A DNA stretch of 17,978 nucleotides from an uncultured Cardiobacterium sp. (GCF_938028185.1 NZ_CALJAH010000316.1:1-17978), one strand, 5' to 3'; shown: positions 1 to 6,152, numbered from the stretch's first letter. The notes: generated by a model from the sequence alone, not told the origin. Numbers and translations: made by a program.

Positions 1-149
1 CCACCCTAACCCTCCCCCACAGGGGGAGGGAACTCATTGGCTGCAAAAATAGCAATAGTTTCATAATTATCCATATGCGATATGACAGCTGTTATTTGAA
101 TCTGCCGCAGAACGGCTCCCTCCCCCGTGGGGGAGGGCTGGGGTGGGGG
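1..149. repeat. Inverted pair of REP-like hairpins (REPIN-like)
   Basis: Two copies of a GC-rich hairpin lie in opposite orientation. The left copy has arms CCCTCCCCC at 10-18 and GGGGGAGGG at 22-30, with a G-rich tail reading leftward on the minus strand. The right copy has arms at 118-126 and 129-137, followed by CTGGGGTGGGGG to 149. The tails point outward and about 87 bp of AT-richer sequence lies between. A hairpin plus a G-rich conserved tail, paired in inverted orientation, is the architecture of REP doublets (REPINs/BIMEs). The left copy may be cut by the window edge. No credible gene is seen inside. Confidence 0.7.
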
Positions 150-206
150 CAGGGATACAAATTCCAAAAAACGTATGCCTTTGCCTGGTTTGGAAAGAGG
201 TCTAAT

Positions 207-240
207 AAAAAAACGCCGGGCATAAATACCCGGGCAGGCT
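207..240 (-). terminator. Weak candidate terminator downstream of the gcvT gene pair
   Basis: Read on the minus strand there is a short GC hairpin (5-bp CCGGG/CCCGG core with an AT loop) followed by a run of seven T. It lies beyond the stop of the small membrane gene at 383, with another repeat in between. The stem is short and has mismatches at its base, so this is tentative. Confidence 0.35.
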
Positions 241-258
241 GTCCACCATCACCAGTTC

Positions 259-352
259 GTAGGTTGGGTTAGCGAGGTGCGAGCGTAACCCAACAAACTG
301 AATGTCGAACATCTCCCGTTGTTGGGTTACGGCTGCGCCTAACCCAACCTAC
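259..352. repeat. Nested double-hairpin element with 14-bp terminal inverted repeats
   Basis: The outer arms are GTAGGTTGGGTTAG at 259-272 and its exact complement at 339-352. An inner pair, GTAACCCAACAA at 285-296 and TTGTTGGGTTAC at 319-330, is also perfectly complementary. The element can therefore fold as two small adjacent hairpins (GTTGGGTTA/TAACCCAAC and GTTGGGTTAC/TAACCCAAC) or as one long cruciform. There is no coding content. It resembles the small dispersed intergenic palindromes often seen in proteobacterial genomes. Mobility is inferred. Confidence 0.75.
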
Positions 353-382
353 AAGGCCTTGCAGATGAATTGTAAACACGGG

Positions 383-628
383 TTAGCCAAACCATTTGCC
401 CATCGCTATCGCAATGCCGCTGGCGATGGAAAAGAACAGCAGCCAGATGATGAACGGGGATGTCAGTAATTCCCGGAAAAAATTTCGCTCTTCCGCATAC
501 GGATTCTCTGCCGCATCGGCGAGGTTTTTCAGGGTCAGATAAATCAGCGCCTTTTCTGCTTTCATTTGTCTCAATGTGATTTCGTCGCGGAGTTTTTCGA
601 TTTCTGCTTCCGCATGGGGGATGTCCAT
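383..628 (-). CDS. Small predicted membrane protein, 81 aa, function unknown
   Basis: An 81-residue protein, not recognised as a named family. Residues about 5-40 are charged and heptad-like (coiled-coil-like helix). Residues about 56-77 form one hydrophobic segment (SPFIIWLLFFSIASGIAIAM), so it is probably a single-pass, C-tail-anchored inner-membrane protein. The start at 628 (MDIPHAEAEIEK) is preferred over a longer in-frame start at 715 because the longer version would translate straight through a REP-like hairpin at 687-707. An AAGAAG stretch sits upstream of the chosen start as a modest ribosome site. It lies about 109 bp downstream of gcvT on the same strand and may be read through from it. 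No role is assigned. Confidence 0.6.
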   Translation of the reverse strand: MDIPHAEAEIEKLRDEITLRQMKAEKALIYLTLKNLADAAENPYAEERNFFRELLTSPFIIWLLFFSIASGIAIAMGKWFG

Positions 629-686
629 GATGTGCTTCTTTCGGGAGGCCGTCGCAATCGCTTCCCGGTCATTGTTTTTGTCTTCG

Positions 687-720
687 CCCCCTCCGGCACG
701 GAGGGGGCTGGGCATCGGGG
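687..720 (+). repeat. REP-like hairpin between gcvT and the small membrane gene
   Basis: Arms CCCCCTCC at 687-694 and GGAGGGGG at 700-707 form a perfect 8-bp stem with a 5-nt loop, followed by a CTGGGCATCGGGGCGGG-type tail. Hairpin plus tail match the pattern of the copies at 10-30 and 118-149, so this appears to be a third member of the same family. It could also act as a transcript-stabilising or attenuating hairpin after gcvT. Confidence 0.6.
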
Positions 721-737
721 CGGGTTATGGGTCGGGA

Positions 738-1841
738 TTATTTTTTGTAATCCTTTTTCACAAACGGCATGGCGACGATTTCTACCGCCACGTCTTTGTC
801 GCGCACTTTCGCGCTGAGTTTGGTGCCGACGGCGGCGTGTTCGCTTTTGACGTAGCCCATTGCCACCGGCGCGTTCAGCGTCGCGCCAAAGCCGCCGCTG
901 GTGACTTCGCCGACTTTTTCGCCGCCGAGGTACAGTTCGGTGTGGGCGCGTACCGGGGCGCGGCCTTCGATGGCAATGCCAACCCGTTTGCGCGGCGCGC
1001 CGTGTTCGATTTGCTGGCCGACGATGTCCGCGCCGGGGTAGCCACCCGCGCGTTCGCCACCGGGGCGGCGTACTTTCTGGATGGCCCAGATGAGGCTGGC
1101 TTCTATCGGCGTGGTGGTGGTGTCGATGTCGTTGCCGTAGAGGCAGAGTCCGGCTTCGAGGCGGAGGCTGTCGCGCGCACCGAGGCCGACGGGTTTGACG
1201 CGCGGATCTTTGCAAAGCAGGTCGGCAAGGACGGCGGCGCGGTCGTTCGGCACGGAGATTTCGTAGCCGTCTTCGCCGGTGTAACCGCTGCGGCTGACCC
1301 AGCACGGGATGCCGAGCAGGGTGTATTCGCCGCCGTGCATGAAGGTGAGGTCGCGCACTGCCGGTTCTATCGCCGCCAGCACTTCCACTGCTTCCGGCCC
1401 TTGCAGCGCGAGCAGGGCGCGCGCCTGCCACCAGGAGACGTCGCAGTCCGGCAAGCCCGCTTGCAGTTTGGTGAAATCGGCGTCCTTGCAGGCGGCGTTC
1501 ACCACGACGTAAAAGTCGTTCGCGCGGCGCGTCAGCATCAGGTCGTCATCTATCCCGCCCTGCGCGTTCATGAGGAGTGCGTAACGCTGCTGGCCGACGG
1601 CAAGTCCCTGTAAATCTACCGGCAAGAGGCGTTCGAGGCTGGCGGCCACGTCCGCGCCGCGTACCAGTACTTGCCCCATGTGCGAGACGTCGAACAGTCC
1701 GGCGTGTTCGCGCGTCCAGAGGTGTTCTTTGACGATGCCTTCTTCGTATTGCACCGGCATGGCGTAACCGGCAAAGGGGACGATTTTCGCGCCACGGGCG
1801 AGGTGCCAGCCATAGAGTGCGGTGTGTTTTTCTGTGCTCAT
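738..1841 (-). CDS. gcvT: Aminomethyltransferase, glycine cleavage system T protein
   Basis: T protein of the glycine cleavage complex (EC 2.1.2.10). It transfers the methylene group from the aminomethyl-lipoyl arm of H protein to tetrahydrofolate and releases ammonia; cytoplasmic. The 367-aa product is full length (E. coli GcvT is about 364 aa). Recognisable segments are the N-terminal TALYGWHLARGAKIVPFAGY, the FDVSHMGQ folate-side motif, GGIDDDLMLTR with the conserved acidic catalytic region, and GLGARDSLRLEAGLCLYGND in the second half. The start at 1841 is chosen over 1880 because TTGGAG lies at good spacing before it and the family begins there. gcvH and gcvP are not adjacent, so the system is split in this genome. 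It is divergent from infA. Confidence 0.95.
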   Translation of the reverse strand: MSTEKHTALYGWHLARGAKIVPFAGYAMPVQYEEGIVKEHLWTREHAGLFDVSHMGQVLVRGADVAASLERLLPVDLQGLAVGQQRYALLMNAQGGIDDDLMLTRRANDFYVVVNAACKDADFTKLQAGLPDCDVSWWQARALLALQGPEAVEVLAAIEPAVRDLTFMHGGEYTLLGIPCWVSRSGYTGEDGYEISVPNDRAAVLADLLCKDPRVKPVGLGARDSLRLEAGLCLYGNDIDTTTTPIEASLIWAIQKVRRPGGERAGGYPGADIVGQQIEHGAPRKRVGIAIEGRAPVRAHTELYLGGEKVGEVTSGGFGATLNAPVAMGYVKSEHAAVGTKLSAKVRDKDVAVEIVAMPFVKKDYKK

Positions 1842-1870
1842 TATGTTGCTCCAATGTGAAATATTCGCAA

Positions 1871-1876
1871 ATTTTA
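1871..1876 (-). promoter_or_regulatory. Possible -10 element for gcvT
   Basis: Minus-strand TAAAAT inside GTTAAAAT, about 30 bp before the gcvT start. No convincing -35 is seen at 16-18 bp. It mirrors the GTTAAAAT of the infA promoter on the other strand. No glycine-riboswitch-like structure is apparent in the short leader. Confidence 0.3.
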
Positions 1877-1911
1877 ACATATTTCCCCACCGCTGCGAGG
1901 CGGAATGTGCT

Positions 1912-1940
1912 TTGTATTTGACGGGGCAACTTGTTAAAAT
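1912..1940 (+). promoter_or_regulatory. Candidate sigma-70 promoter for infA
   Basis: TTGTAT (1912-1917) and TAAAAT (1935-1940) are separated by 17 bp, about 30 bp upstream of the infA ATG. A TTGACG at 1918 looks better as a -35 but leaves only 11 bp, too short for this -10. Confidence 0.45.
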
Positions 1941-1971
1941 CCGCGCGTTTTTTCCCTACTTACAGGTAACC

Positions 1972-2190
1972 ATGTCCAAAGAAGAAAATATTGAAATGAT
2001 CGGCACCGTGGTGGAGACCCTGCCCAACACCACGTTCCGCGTCGAGCTGGAAAACGGTCACATGATTAACGCCCACATCTCCGGGCGGATGCGCAAGCAC
2101 TATATCCGCATCCTCACCGGCGACAAGGTGAAGGTCGAGATGACGCCGTATGACCTCAGCAAAGGCCGCATCATTTTCCGCGAAAAATAA
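1972..2190 (+). CDS. infA: Translation initiation factor IF-1
   Basis: A 72-aa S1/OB-fold protein that binds the 30S A site during initiation; cytoplasmic and essential. The sequence carries the IF-1 hallmarks almost unchanged: NIEM-GTV-ETLPNT-FRVELENGH, NAHISGRMRKHYIRIL, TGDKVKVEMTPYDLSKGRI. The length equals that of the E. coli factor. The start at 1972 is fixed by the family N terminus (MSKEENIEM), with AGGT about 7 nt upstream. It stands alone with its own promoter and a terminator just behind it. The terminator nearly touches the next gene, lpxH. Confidence 0.98.
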   Translation: MSKEENIEMIGTVVETLPNTTFRVELENGHMINAHISGRMRKHYIRILTGDKVKVEMTPYDLSKGRIIFREK

Positions 2191-2207
2191 GCCACCGCCT
2201 GTTTTCA

Positions 2208-2230
2208 GCCCGACCCGCGTCGGGTTTTTT
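2208..2230 (+). terminator. Rho-independent terminator after infA
   Basis: Stem CCCGAC (2209-2214) / GTCGGG (2219-2224) with a 4-nt loop and six T to 2230. It ends only 11 bp before the lpxH start codon. Confidence 0.75.
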
Positions 2231-2241
2231 CATGCCCGCTC

Positions 2242-2970
2242 ATGGCCATCTACTTCCTCGCCGACATTCACCTCGCCGAACACCGGCCGGCGATTACCGC
2301 CGCCTTTCTCGATACGCTCGCCGCCATCGCGGGCGATGCCGAAGCGGTTTACATCCTCGGTGATCTCTATGATTACTGGCTCGGCGACGACCTTGCCAGT
2401 CCCTTCCACCAGCGCATTGCCGCCGCCCTCGCCGCCCTGCCTTGCCCGGTGTACTACCAGCACGGCAACCGCGATTTTCTCCTCGGCGCGGCTTATGCCC
2501 GCACGGCACACCTGCACCTGTTGCCCGAACGCTACCGCCTGCAACTGGGCGACACCCCCGTGCTGCTTGAACACGGCGACCTGCTCTGCACCGACGACCG
2601 TGGTTATCAACGCCTGCGTCGCGTGCTGCGCTGCCGTCCGCTGCAATGGCTCTATTACCGCCTGCCGCGTGCGCTGCGTCGCCGCCTTGCCGAAAAATTG
2701 CGCCAACAAAGCCAGGCGCGCACCCGCCGCAAAGCATCCGCCATCACCGATACCCATCCTGCCGCCATCCGCACTGCGCTGAAGAACGCCGCCGCGACGG
2801 TACTCATTCACGGCCACACCCACCGCCCCGCCGTGCATCGGCTCGATAACGGCAACACGGTGTACGTCCTCGGCGACTGGCGCCCATATGGTGAAATCCT
2901 GCGCTATGCCGATGGCACGTTTACGCTGGCAGACTGTCGTGCAAATTGCGGGCGCATTGCCGTTTTTTAG
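2242..2970 (+). CDS. lpxH: UDP-2,3-diacylglucosamine diphosphatase LpxH
   Basis: Hydrolyses UDP-2,3-diacylglucosamine to lipid X and UMP (EC 3.6.1.54), the fourth step of lipid A synthesis, as a peripheral inner-membrane metallophosphoesterase. The 242 aa match the family length (E. coli 240). The calcineurin-like metal sites are complete: D8 and H10 (LADIH), D41 (ILGDLYDYW), N76 (HGNRD), H111 (LLEHGD) and H190/H192/H194 (HGHTHRP). The loop at about 125-165 is Arg-rich, as in the lipid-binding cap of the family. The ATG at 2242 is the only sensible start, but it lies 11 bp behind the infA terminator T-tract with no clear ribosome site. Expression probably depends on read-through or weak initiation. 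Confidence 0.95.
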   Translation: MAIYFLADIHLAEHRPAITAAFLDTLAAIAGDAEAVYILGDLYDYWLGDDLASPFHQRIAAALAALPCPVYYQHGNRDFLLGAAYARTAHLHLLPERYRLQLGDTPVLLEHGDLLCTDDRGYQRLRRVLRCRPLQWLYYRLPRALRRRLAEKLRQQSQARTRRKASAITDTHPAAIRTALKNAAATVLIHGHTHRPAVHRLDNGNTVYVLGDWRPYGEILRYADGTFTLADCRANCGRIAVF

Positions 2971-2992
2971 GATTTACCCCGGGAGAAACCGC

Positions 2993-2998
2993 TATACT
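2993..2998 (+). promoter_or_regulatory. Possible -10 box for the Ala/Lys-rich lipoprotein
   Basis: TATACT about 33 bp before the ATG at 3031, just after the lpxH stop. The -35 is weak (a TTTACC lies at only 14 bp). A separate transcript is plausible because the gene is compositionally distinct and has its own terminator. Confidence 0.35.
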
Positions 2999-3030
2999 GC
3001 GCCGCGACCCTTCAACTAAACGAGGTACTT

Positions 3031-3366
3031 ATGCAAATGCACAAACTGATGATCGCTGTCCTGGCCGCCGCCAGCCTGCTCTCCGCCTGCTCCGACGAAA
3101 CCAAGGACAAGAGCAAGGAAGCCGCCGCTTCCGCAGCCAAAGACGTGAAAGAAGCCGCTGCCAGCACCGCTGAAGCCGGCAAAGAAGCTGCCGACAAGGC
3201 CAAAGAAGTCGCTGGCGAAGCGATGGACAAGGCGAAAGAAACCGCAGGTGCAGCCATGGATAGTGCCAAAGAACACGTCCATGAAGCCGCAACCAGCGTC
3301 GCCAATGCAACCGCCCCGGCTGCTGAAGGCGAAAAAGGCTCAGATGCGCCGACAGAAAACAAATAA
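3031..3366 (+). CDS. Repetitive Ala/Lys/Glu-rich lipoprotein (LEA-like helix)
   Basis: A 111-aa predicted lipoprotein. The signal peptide ends in lipobox LLSAC, with C20 as the lipidated residue; the +2 residue is Ser, which by the usual rule favours outer-membrane sorting. The mature part is one long low-complexity helix of about 11-residue units of the type A-x-DKAKE-x-A-x-EA (roughly residues 25-100), rich in Ala, Lys and Glu with no aromatic residue. This resembles LEA group-3 or apolipoprotein-like amphipathic helices. The tail (about 101-111) is polar. GAGG lies 5 nt upstream of the start at 3031. It is followed by a strong terminator, so it is probably monocistronic and well expressed. 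Function unknown: an envelope spacer, stress protein or peptidoglycan-associated helix are guesses. Confidence 0.85.
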   Translation: MQMHKLMIAVLAAASLLSACSDETKDKSKEAAASAAKDVKEAAASTAEAGKEAADKAKEVAGEAMDKAKETAGAAMDSAKEHVHEAATSVANATAPAAEGEKGSDAPTENK

Positions 3367-3383
3367 TCTGTCGCCTTGTGCCA

Positions 3384-3406
3384 AAAGCCCGCAACTGCGG
3401 GCTTTT
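3384..3406 (+). terminator. Strong Rho-independent terminator after the lipoprotein gene
   Basis: AAAGCCCGC / GCGGGCTTT stem with a 4-nt loop, followed by a T run. It lies 17 bp after the stop codon. Confidence 0.92.
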
Positions 3407-3434
3407 TTCTTGCGCAACTGCCCGCGGGTAAACA

Positions 3435-3463
3435 TTGGCAATCCGTAACACTTTGGTTACAAT
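3435..3463 (+). promoter_or_regulatory. Promoter of the agmatinase-family gene
   Basis: TTGGCA (3435-3440) and TACAAT (3458-3463) with exactly 17 bp between them, the best sigma-70 match in the window. It lies directly after the preceding terminator. A start site near 3470 would give a leader of about 150 nt. Confidence 0.65.
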
Positions 3464-3473
3464 GCAAGCCGTT

Positions 3474-3492
3474 GCAATGCGTTACGCATTGC
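3474..3492. promoter_or_regulatory. 19-bp perfect palindrome at the expected transcription start (candidate operator)
   Basis: GCAATGCGTTACGCATTGC: two 9-bp arms around one central base, beginning 11 bp after the -10 box. The size and symmetry fit the site of a dimeric repressor, and a repressor bound here would block the promoter. The RNA could also form a 5'-end hairpin that protects the message. The regulator is unknown. Confidence 0.5.
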
Positions 3493-3524
3493 CTGTTTCG
3501 CCCGCTACCATCATCAGGACAGAC

Positions 3525-3623
3525 ATGACATATCCCGCTCACATGGAGACGAATTGCGCCAGAAGCTGCCCGCCGCACCGCAACGGACAGCGATTGACCT
3601 TGACCAGGAGGCGCCCGCGATGA
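3525..3623 (+). CDS. Candidate leader peptide (32 aa, Arg-rich) upstream of the agmatinase gene
   Basis: A small frame starting MTYPAHMETN and ending RRRPR-stop. It has AGGA 5 nt before its ATG, and its TGA overlaps the agmatinase ATG (ATGA, 3620-3623). Seven of 32 codons are Arg, including a tandem AGG-AGG that is also the Shine-Dalgarno of the downstream gene. Ribosomes on this frame would therefore cover or expose the downstream initiation site. Known ornithine-sensing arrest peptides precede polyamine genes in enterobacteria (the speF leader), which makes the position suggestive. Part of the Arg content is forced by the Shine-Dalgarno itself, and no homologue is recognised. Confidence 0.35.
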   Translation: MTYPAHMETNCARSCPPHRNGQRLTLTRRRPR

Positions 3624-4504
3624 GTACCCGCATCTTCCTCGGCTCCGAAATCAGCCAGCCCGCGCCAGGCAAGGCGCGCTTTCATATCATCCCCGTACCT
3701 TACGAAAAAACCGTCAGCTACGGCGGCGGCACGGGCGAGGGTCCGGCGGCCATCATCGAAGCCTCCGACCAGCTCGAAACCTATGACCAGTTGGGCGGCG
3801 AGCCTTGCCGTGCTGGCATCTATACCCACTCGGCCATTGACTGCCGCGGCGAAGCGGGCGACGTCCTGCTGCGCATCCGCGAACGGGTGCGCGACGTTGC
3901 CACCCAGGGCAGTCTGCCGTTCGTACTGGGCGGCGAACACACCGTCAGCTATGGCGCGGTGATGGGCGTCGCCGACGCTTGCCCCGGCGAACGCATCGGC
4001 GTAGTGCAATTTGATGCACACGCAGATTTGCGCGAAAACTACGAAGGCAGCATCTGGAGCCATGCCTGCGTGATGAAGCGGCTGGTCGATGAAGGCGTGG
4101 CGCTGTTTCAGGTCGGCGTGCGCGCGATGAGCCTCGATGAACAGGCAGTACGCGACGAATTTCCGGCACAAATCACCGCCTATGACGCGCGCGACATCTG
4201 CCGCCCGCCGCTACATGACCTCAGCCTGCCGCCGCATTTCCCGGAAAAAATCTACATCACCGTGGATATTGACGGGCTGGACGCGGCGTTGATGCCCGCC
4301 ACCGGCACCCCGGTACCGGGCGGCCTCGGCTGGTGGCAACTGTTGGACCTGATCGCCGCCGTCGCCCGCCAGCGACAGGTGGTCGGCATGGATTTGGTCG
4401 AATTTGCCCCGATCCGCGGCCTGCACGTTTACGATTTCACCGCCGCCGACCTTGCCTACAAAATGATGGGTATTGTTGAGCGAGCAAACCCGCAACAAAA
4501 ATGA
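3620..4504 (+). CDS. speB: Agmatinase-family ureohydrolase
   Basis: A binuclear-manganese ureohydrolase, most likely agmatinase (EC 3.5.3.11, agmatine to putrescine plus urea); cytoplasmic. At 294 aa it is of normal length. All metal-binding motifs are present: GGEHTVSYG (H107), DAHADLR (D132, H134, D136), VDIDGLD (D216, D218) and MDLVEFAP (E261), plus the ATGTPVPGG loop and SHACV. AGGAGG sits 8 nt before the start at 3620; a longer in-frame version from 3554 has no such site. No speA neighbour is present, so a related substrate (guanidinobutyrate, proclavaminate-like or formiminoglutamate) cannot be excluded. Probably controlled by the promoter, palindrome and short leader frame upstream. 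The downstream AT-rich gene follows after 23 bp. Confidence 0.85.
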   Translation: MSTRIFLGSEISQPAPGKARFHIIPVPYEKTVSYGGGTGEGPAAIIEASDQLETYDQLGGEPCRAGIYTHSAIDCRGEAGDVLLRIRERVRDVATQGSLPFVLGGEHTVSYGAVMGVADACPGERIGVVQFDAHADLRENYEGSIWSHACVMKRLVDEGVALFQVGVRAMSLDEQAVRDEFPAQITAYDARDICRPPLHDLSLPPHFPEKIYITVDIDGLDAALMPATGTPVPGGLGWWQLLDLIAAVARQRQVVGMDLVEFAPIRGLHVYDFTAADLAYKMMGIVERANPQQK

Positions 4505-4527
4505 CGAATAAAGTGAGGAAATAAAAC

Positions 4528-5070
4528 ATGATACATTTGCTGATTTTAATTGCGTTGGGACTGGCGACGTATTTGTTTCATAATTACCAGACTTTTGATG
4601 ACAGATATATGCGACCTTGGGTCGTTGAAAATGTGAATTTCAATCGTGAAGCCAATCCGCAAGCACTTTGTGATTTACTGGATCCGGAAGCGACGGTGAT
4701 TATTAACGACAGATATACCCAGTATAGCTATAAATTTACAGGTGGGAAAACCCAGGCGTGTGAATATTTCATCGAGTCTGCCAGCCATTTCCAGAAACCG
4801 CAGCGAGAGAAAAATGGTTATATCCCGGACAGGTTGACCAGCTTTATCGTCTATCATGATGATCTGTTCAAAGACTATGCCGATGTCTCTTTTGAAACCA
4901 AGCTTACTGGTCCTCTTTGGGGATTGGCTACGAAAAAGGATGGAGAGCAGCTCATCGGTAATACCAGTACCAAAATTACGGTAAAAGCGCCCATTTTTAA
5001 GGATCCCAAAATTACGCGCTATGAATTTACCCGAAAACTGGAACAGCCAAATATTCAGAAGCTGTTATAA
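4528..5070 (+). CDS. Unknown protein with N-terminal membrane anchor, 180 aa
   Basis: No family recognised. Residues 2-18 are hydrophobic (MIHLLILIALGLATYLFHNY) and lack a clear signal-peptidase site, so a signal anchor is likely. The rest is a soluble, mixed alpha/beta-looking domain. One stretch (about residues 46-85, LCDLLDPEATVIINDRY...ACEYFIESASHF) is loosely reminiscent of NTF2/SnoaL-like folds, but this is only an impression. GAGG lies upstream of the ATG. The gene is visibly AT-richer than its neighbours and uses different codons (ATT, AAA, GAT), suggesting a different history. It follows the agmatinase gene by 23 bp and may be cotranscribed. Its stop overlaps the cca stop by 6 bp (TTATAA read on both strands). 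Confidence 0.75.
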   Translation: MIHLLILIALGLATYLFHNYQTFDDRYMRPWVVENVNFNREANPQALCDLLDPEATVIINDRYTQYSYKFTGGKTQACEYFIESASHFQKPQREKNGYIPDRLTSFIVYHDDLFKDYADVSFETKLTGPLWGLATKKDGEQLIGNTSTKITVKAPIFKDPKITRYEFTRKLEQPNIQKLL

Positions 5071-6135
5071 CGCGTTTATCTGCGCTGCCCGTATCCGTTC
5101 GCCCAATTCTGCGCCCTGATACTGCCGCGCCAATTCATCTGTGGATAACGCCCGCACCTGTTCGCGGGCGTTTTCTATTTCTGCCAACAGCGCTGCCTCA
5201 ACCTGCATCAGCCGCGCCAGCGTCAGTACATCGCCTTCAGCGCGCAGGCTGCCGCTCGCCTTCAACATCTGCCAGCGCGCTGCGCCATCGCATTCACGCC
5301 AGCGGCGCACGGCATCGCCGTAATCTGCCACCAGTTGCAGCCAGTAGCGGTAGCGCTTGGGCAGCGGTAACGCTGCTTGCAATGCCGCCCGCGCCGCAGC
5401 ACAGTCCTCGCCCTGCAGCCACACGGCAAGGCGGTGTTCGGCGCTTTCATCCATCGCCAACACCGCCTGCAAGCGGGTATTCATTGTTGCCAATTGTGCA
5501 TCGCTGACGTTAAAGCCCAACACATCGAGCGCATCCACTGCCTGCAAACCGCTGAAAAATGCCTGCGGTGCGGATGATGCCAACGCTTTTTCGCATTCCG
5601 TCCAGACGCGCTCCGCGCTCAAATGCTGCAATTCGCCGTCGGCGACCATCTCGCGGCACAATTCAAGCGTTGCTGCTGCTACGGTAAAGCCCAGCGGGGC
5701 GAAGCGCGCCAGGAAACGCATCAGGCGCAGCACCCGCAGCGGGTCTTCGGCAAAGGCAGGCGAGATGTGGCGCAATACGCGTGCCTGCACATCCGCCACG
5801 CCACCATAGGGGTCAATCAGTCGCCCGTCCGCCGCCTGCGCCATCGCGTTAATCGTCAAATCACGGCGCAACAAATCCGCTTCCAGCGATACATCCGGCG
5901 CGAAATCAAAGATAAAGGCCTGATGGCCGCGCCCGGTCTTGCGCTCCTGCCGCGCCAGCGCGTATTCCTCGCCCGTTTCGGGGTGCAGAAACACCGGGAA
6001 ATCCTTGCCGACCTGTCGGAACCCTTGCGCCAACATTTCTTCCGCCGTCGCGCCAACCACGACCCAATCGCGATCATGCACCGGCAGTCCCAATAATTGA
6101 TCGCGCACCGCGCCGCCCACCAAAAAGATTTCCAT
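5065..6135 (-). CDS. cca: CCA tRNA nucleotidyltransferase, apparently without a working HD domain
   Basis: Adds or repairs the 3' CCA of tRNA (EC 2.7.7.72) as a class II nucleotidyltransferase; cytoplasmic. Head and neck motifs are intact: GGAVRD (7-12), D21 and D23 (VHDRDWVVVG), LLRRDLTINAMA (89-98) and EDPLRVLRLMRFLARF (130-145). The protein has 356 aa, while E. coli Cca has 412. The region where the phosphohydrolase HD signature (H...HDLGK...D) should lie reads AEHRLAVWLQGED and holds no HD pair. The extra phosphatase/phosphodiesterase activities are therefore probably lost, while CCA addition should remain. GGAG upstream supports the start at 6135. It is the second gene after a 115-aa unknown (17-bp gap). 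Confidence 0.92.
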   Translation of the reverse strand: MEIFLVGGAVRDQLLGLPVHDRDWVVVGATAEEMLAQGFRQVGKDFPVFLHPETGEEYALARQERKTGRGHQAFIFDFAPDVSLEADLLRRDLTINAMAQAADGRLIDPYGGVADVQARVLRHISPAFAEDPLRVLRLMRFLARFAPLGFTVAAATLELCREMVADGELQHLSAERVWTECEKALASSAPQAFFSGLQAVDALDVLGFNVSDAQLATMNTRLQAVLAMDESAEHRLAVWLQGEDCAAARAALQAALPLPKRYRYWLQLVADYGDAVRRWRECDGAARWQMLKASGSLRAEGDVLTLARLMQVEAALLAEIENAREQVRALSTDELARQYQGAELGERIRAAQINAL

Positions 6136-6152
6136 CCGCTATTTCTCCGTCA

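Noticed and set aside
75..272. 65-codon frame in the left repeat zone
   Set aside because: It runs through the REP hairpin and the first arm of the double-hairpin element; no ribosome site and no protein-like composition.
576..1613. Long open frame on the plus strand opposite gcvT
   Set aside because: Antisense shadow of a GC-rich gene; gcvT on the other strand has full family motifs and a ribosome site.
1842..1971. Glycine riboswitch before gcvT
   Set aside because: The gcvT leader is too short and shows no paired aptamer-like helices.
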